The notes under the pieces are model-generated. The model had not been told where the DNA came from. It saw only the letters and a list, made by a program, of their open reading frames with translations, and made no database searches. Positions 18,048-18,218 of a stretch of DNA of 18,218 nt are shown piece by piece (position 1 is the stretch's first letter; every line of letters starts with the position of its first letter). Location: the NCBI GenBank assembly GCA_024220525.1, contig JAMYWO010000491.1:1-18218 (forward strand). The letters are read 5' to 3'. This DNA comes from Cochliopodium minus. Its lineage: Eukaryota; Discosea; Himatismenida; Cochliopodiidae. The position numbers and the translations under genes were made by a program.

Positions 18048-18218
18048 GTAACTCCCTAAATTTTTTTTTTAATTTCTTAATTTTCTCTGAAATTAATTTC
18101 TATATAATTTCTTGATTATATAAATTAATCTTTTTGAGATAAAAATGATGATACATTCACTCTGAGGAGATAACAAATACAATTATCTCCATTAAATGAT
18201 TACATCGTGAGTCAAGCC

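Noticed and set aside
1-18218. CRISPR arrays, prokaryotic operons, transposons, tRNA or rRNA genes
   Set aside because: Repeats are simple A/T tracts without spacers, genes are intron-split, and no transposase, terminal repeat or RNA gene signature was found.

Overview
The window is nuclear DNA from a single-celled eukaryote. It is strongly AT-rich, with long poly-A/poly-T runs, short intergenic gaps and many small GT-AG introns. Stitching exons by reading phase recovers 8 protein genes with about 40 introns. Every complete gene ends in TAA. The gene types (a ROCO-type GTPase/kinase, a RasGEF joined to an F-box-like region, a C2 protein, a eukaryotic NMD3) fit a free-living amoeba-like protist. 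An Anaeramoeba-type or amoebozoan genome is a guess; the sequence alone does not fix the taxon. No tRNA, rRNA, CRISPR array, transposon or virus-derived gene was seen.

Layout: (1) <25-3321 (+), an F-box-like/degenerate ankyrin-like/RasGEF protein, 5' truncated by the window edge and carrying an apparent +1 homopolymer frameshift. (2) 3382-4880 (-), an F-box protein with a SPRY-like C-terminus, a possible 15-nt micro-exon and an apparent -1 homopolymer frameshift. (3) 5337-5754 (+), a classical thioredoxin. (4) 5884-6533 (-), a cysteine-motif protein with two twin-CX9C units. (5) 6642-13926 (+), the centrepiece: a 21-exon, 1286-residue MORN-Roc-COR-zinc ribbon-kinase-double zinc ribbon protein. 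(6) 14210-15070 (+), a membrane-anchored class I methyltransferase. (7) 15397-17312 (+), a C2 domain followed by a tubby/LURP-one-like beta-barrel. (8) 17502->18047 (+), the 5' end of NMD3, the 60S export adaptor.

How they relate: these are independent eukaryotic genes, not an operon. Two, the RasGEF and the ROCO kinase, belong to small-GTPase signalling, and two carry F-box-like segments linked to ubiquitin ligases. The C2/tubby-like and MORN proteins both suggest membrane-proximal functions. Thioredoxin, NMD3 and the CX9C protein look like housekeeping genes.

The most unusual item is the MORN-ROCO kinase. It has about 12 MORN repeats where ROCO proteins usually carry leucine-rich repeats, and zinc ribbons on both sides of its kinase domain. 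Its gene also contains a tandem duplication across an intron/exon boundary that creates an identical decoy 3' splice site. All exon models were made by hand from splice signals, phase and protein-family fit. No transcript evidence or database search was available.
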